From Limnohabitans sp. MORI2 (GTDB taxonomy: Bacteria > Pseudomonadota > Gammaproteobacteria > Burkholderiales > Burkholderiaceae_C), in NCBI RefSeq assembly GCF_027925025.1, contig NZ_AP027058.1:1302001-1366000 (forward strand): a DNA stretch of 64,000 nucleotides. Reading direction: 5' to 3'. Below the pieces are notes generated by a model. That model was not told the origin of the DNA, ran no database searches, and was given only the letters and a program-made list of their open reading frames with translations. Of the stretch, positions 61,595 to 64,000 are shown piece by piece. The stretch's first letter is position 1. Every line of letters begins with the position of its first letter. A program made the position numbers and the translations under genes.

Positions 61595-64000
61595 GTGTCT
61601 CTGCACATCAGCATTTTCGAAGGCGGCAACGCCCTCAGCGACTTCCGTGTTCAACAACTTTTGCCACGTTTGGCTGCGATTGCGCCCAGCATTCAAGGCC
61701 TGAGCGCCCGCCATGTGCACTTGGTCGCCAGCGTCGACGCGCTGAGTGCCGAGCAGCAAAAAACCTTGGCAGCTTTGCTGACCTACGGCGAGCCGGCCCA
61801 CGGTAGCCAAGACGGTGTGTTGTTGGTGGTCACGCCCCGCATGGGCACGGTGTCGCCTTGGGCGTCTAAGGCCACCGACATTGCGCACAACTGCGGTTTG
61901 CCCATCAAACGCGTGGAGCGCATCACCGAGTTCCGAGTGCAGCTCAAGGACGGCTTGCTGAGCAAAGCAGCGCTGAGCCCCGAGCAACTCGCTCAAGTGG
62001 CCGACCTGTTGCACGACCGCATGACCGAGTCCGTCATGCCCGCGCGTGACGAGGCCTTGGGCCTCTTTACCGAGCTGCACCCCGCGCCGATGGAGCAAGT
62101 GGATGTGCTGGGCGGTGGCGAAGCCGCGCTGCGCGACGCCAACACCCGCTGGGGCTTGGCTTTGGCCGAGGACGAAATTGCGTATTTGGTCAACGCTTTC
62201 ACGCAACTCAAACGCAATCCCACCGATGTGGAGCTGATGATGTTTGCGCAGGCCAACAGCGAGCACTGCCGCCACAAAATTTTCAATGCCGAGTTCACCA
62301 TCGACGGTGAGGCGCAGCCTCACAGCCTGTTTGGCATGATTCGCCATACTGAAAAAACCAGCCCGCAATACACGGTGGTGGCGTATTCGGACAACGCTTC
62401 CATCATGGAAGGCAACCCCGTGCAGCGTTTTGTGGCCGTGAACAACGGCAAAGACCTGCCTCAGTACGAAAAAGTGGCTGCCACCAACCATGTGTTGATG
62501 AAGGTCGAAACCCACAACCATCCCACCGCCATTTCGCCATACCCCGGCGCATCCACCGGCAACGGCGGCGAGATTCGTGACGAGGGCGCCACAGGCCGTG
62601 GCTCCAAGCCCAAGGCGGGCATGACCGGCTTTACCGTGTCCAAGCTGTGGGACAGCAATTTGGGCCGCCCCGCGCACATGGCCAGCCCCTTGCAAATCAT
62701 GATCGACGGCCCCTTGGGTGGCGCGGCGTTCAACAACGAGTTTGGCCGTCCCAACCTCACCGGCTATTTCCGCGAGTACGAACAAGAAGTGGCCGGCGTG
62801 ACACGCGGCTACCACAAGCCCATCATGATTGCGGGCGGCTTGGGCGTGATCGACAGCGAACAAACCAAGAAAATTGAATTCCCCGCAGGCACTTTGCTGA
62901 TTCAACTCGGCGGCCCCGGCATGCGCATTGGCATGGGCGGCGGCGCAGCCAGCTCCATGGCCAGCGGCACGAATGCGGCTGAGCTGGACTTTGACTCGGT
63001 GCAACGCGGCAACCCCGAGATCGAGCGCCGTGCACAAGAGGTCATCAACCATTGCTGGGCGCAAGGCAAGGCCAACCCCATCCTCGCTATTCACGATGTG
63101 GGCGCAGGCGGCTTGTCCAACGCCTTCCCCGAGCTGACCAATGATGCAGGCCGTGGCGCACGTTTTGACTTGCGCGCCGTGCCGCTCGAAGAATCAGGCT
63201 TGGCCCCCAAAGAAATTTGGTCCAACGAAAGCCAAGAGCGCTATGTGTTGGCCATTGCGCCTGAGTCGCTTGACCAGTTCAAAGCCTTCTGCGAGCGCGA
63301 ACGTTGCCCGTTTGCGGTGGTCGGTGTGGCGACCGAAGAGCGCCAACTGGTGTTGGCCGACGAAGGCGCAGCCGTGCAGCCCGTGGACATGCCCATGGAT
63401 GTGCTGCTCGGCAAGCCGCCCAAAATGCACCGCGACGTCAAGCGTGTGGCGCGCACCAGCGCCCCGATGGACCTCACGGGTGTGAGTTTGCAAGATGCCG
63501 TGATTCAAGTGCTGAGCCACCCCACGGTGGCGAGCAAGCGTTTCCTCGTCACCATTGGCGACCGCGCCGTGGGTGGCCTGACGCACCGCGACCAAATGGT
63601 CGGCCCATGGCAAGTGCCTGTGGCCGATGTGGCCGTGACCTTGGCCGACTACCAAAGCTTCGCAGGCGAGGCCATGAGCATGGGCGAACGCACGCCCTTG
63701 GCCGCCTTGAACGCCCCCGCCTCGGGTCGCATGGCCGTGGCCGAGGCCATCACCAACTTGTTGGCGGCCCCGATTGATTTACCCCGCGTCAAGCTCAGCG
63801 CCAACTGGATGGCCGCGTGCGGCGAAGCGGGCGAAGATGCCGCCTTGTACGACACCGTCAAAGCCGTGGGTATGGAACTGTGCCCCGCCTTGGGCATTTC
63901 CATCCCCGTGGGCAAAGACAGCTTGTCCATGCGCACGCAGTGGACCGACCACGGTGAGACCAAAAAAGTCACGTCGCCTGTGAGCCTCATCATCAGCGCG
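61595..64000 (+). CDS. purL: Phosphoribosylformylglycinamidine synthase PurL, N-terminal part (runs off the window)
   Basis: 802 codons of an expected ~1,330 are seen, open to the last base. It makes FGAM from FGAR, ATP and glutamine in purine synthesis. Clear signatures of the large single-chain form are '[18 protein letters not shown]' (about residue 218), '[20 protein letters not shown]' (about 307), '[14 protein letters not shown]', 'GLGVID' and '[20 protein letters not shown]'. The glutaminase domain lies beyond the window. The start is GTG at 61595, with AAGG 6 nt upstream; no in-frame ATG lies close upstream. It is divergent from map. Confidence 0.96.
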   Translation, partial: MSLHISIFEGGNALSDFRVQQLLPRLAAIAPSIQGLSARHVHLVASVDALSAEQQKTLAALLTYGEPAHGSQDGVLLVVTPRMGTVSPWASKATDIAHNCGLPIKRVERITEFRVQLKDGLLSKAALSPEQLAQVADLLHDRMTESVMPARDEALGLFTELHPAPMEQVDVLGGGEAALRDANTRWGLALAEDEIAYLVNAFTQLKRNPTDVELMMFAQANSEHCRHKIFNAEFTIDGEAQPHSLFGMIRHTEKTSPQYTVVAYSDNASIMEGNPVQRFVAVNNGKDLPQYEKVAATNHVLMKVETHNHPTAISPYPGASTGNGGEIRDEGATGRGSKPKAGMTGFTVSKLWDSNLGRPAHMASPLQIMIDGPLGGAAFNNEFGRPNLTGYFREYEQEVAGVTRGYHKPIMIAGGLGVIDSEQTKKIEFPAGTLLIQLGGPGMRIGMGGGAASSMASGTNAAELDFDSVQRGNPEIERRAQEVINHCWAQGKANPILAIHDVGAGGLSNAFPELTNDAGRGARFDLRAVPLEESGLAPKEIWSNESQERYVLAIAPESLDQFKAFCERERCPFAVVGVATEERQLVLADEGAAVQPVDMPMDVLLGKPPKMHRDVKRVARTSAPMDLTGVSLQDAVIQVLSHPTVASKRFLVTIGDRAVGGLTHRDQMVGPWQVPVADVAVTLADYQSFAGEAMSMGERTPLAALNAPASGRMAVAEAITNLLAAPIDLPRVKLSANWMAACGEAGEDAALYDTVKAVGMELCPALGISIPVGKDSLSMRTQWTDHGETKKVTSPVSLIISA

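Noticed and set aside
61583..63094. 503-codon minus-strand frame opposite purL
   Set aside because: The plus strand encodes unmistakable PurL motifs. The antisense frame has no family features and is a GC-bias shadow.

Overview
The window looks like chromosomal DNA of a betaproteobacterium, most likely Burkholderiales/Comamonadaceae (Limnohabitans-, Rhodoferax- or Polaromonas-like). This is an inference from protein character, the dapC-dapD-dapE-prmB order, the smc-zipA-ligA order and moderately high GC. No database search was possible. The DNA is almost completely coding. The longest gap between genes is about 155 nt (map-purL), and I see no tRNA, rRNA, CRISPR array, insertion sequence or phage gene.

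Region 1 (1-40498) is an accessory surface-protein locus. It holds the 3' part of one giant haemagglutinin/adhesin-like gene (gene 1, ends at 6440), immediately followed by a complete second one (gene 2, 6440-40498, about 11,350 residues). Gene 2 has a long signal peptide and a two-partner-secretion (FhaB/HMW-type) N-terminal domain. After these come a glycine-rich block, about 60 GLUG motifs, YDG/MBG-type and autotransporter-strand repeats, long tandem repeat arrays and a cadherin/Ig-like C-terminus. Gene 1 shares its start in the window (1-1729) with 35259-36987 of gene 2 without any difference I can find, and the two C-termini are also near-identical. This points to recent duplication or gene conversion. 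No TpsB/FhaC-type transporter lies in the window.

Region 2 (40520-43720) holds three poorly characterised genes. A leftward gene encodes 69 uninterrupted octapeptide repeats. A rightward overlapping pair encodes a 172-aa membrane-anchored protein of unknown function and an HTTM-like polytopic membrane protein.

Region 3 (43739-50043, leftward) is a housekeeping cluster transcribed in the order dapC, dapD, dapE, prmB, yheS-type ABC-F. It covers the succinylase branch of lysine/diaminopimelate synthesis, release-independent methylation of ribosomal protein uL3, and a ribosome-associated ATPase. Region 4 (50085-58023, rightward) is a small HPt-like gene, then smc, zipA, ligA and def (chromosome organisation, division, DNA ligation, N-terminal deformylation). 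Region 5 (58020-61439, leftward) is map followed by glnD (methionine removal; nitrogen-status sensing). Region 6 (61595 to the end, rightward) is the 5' part of purL for purine synthesis.

The unusual biology lies in the tandem megagenes, with their exact internal duplications and modular layout, and in the octapeptide-repeat protein that converges on them.
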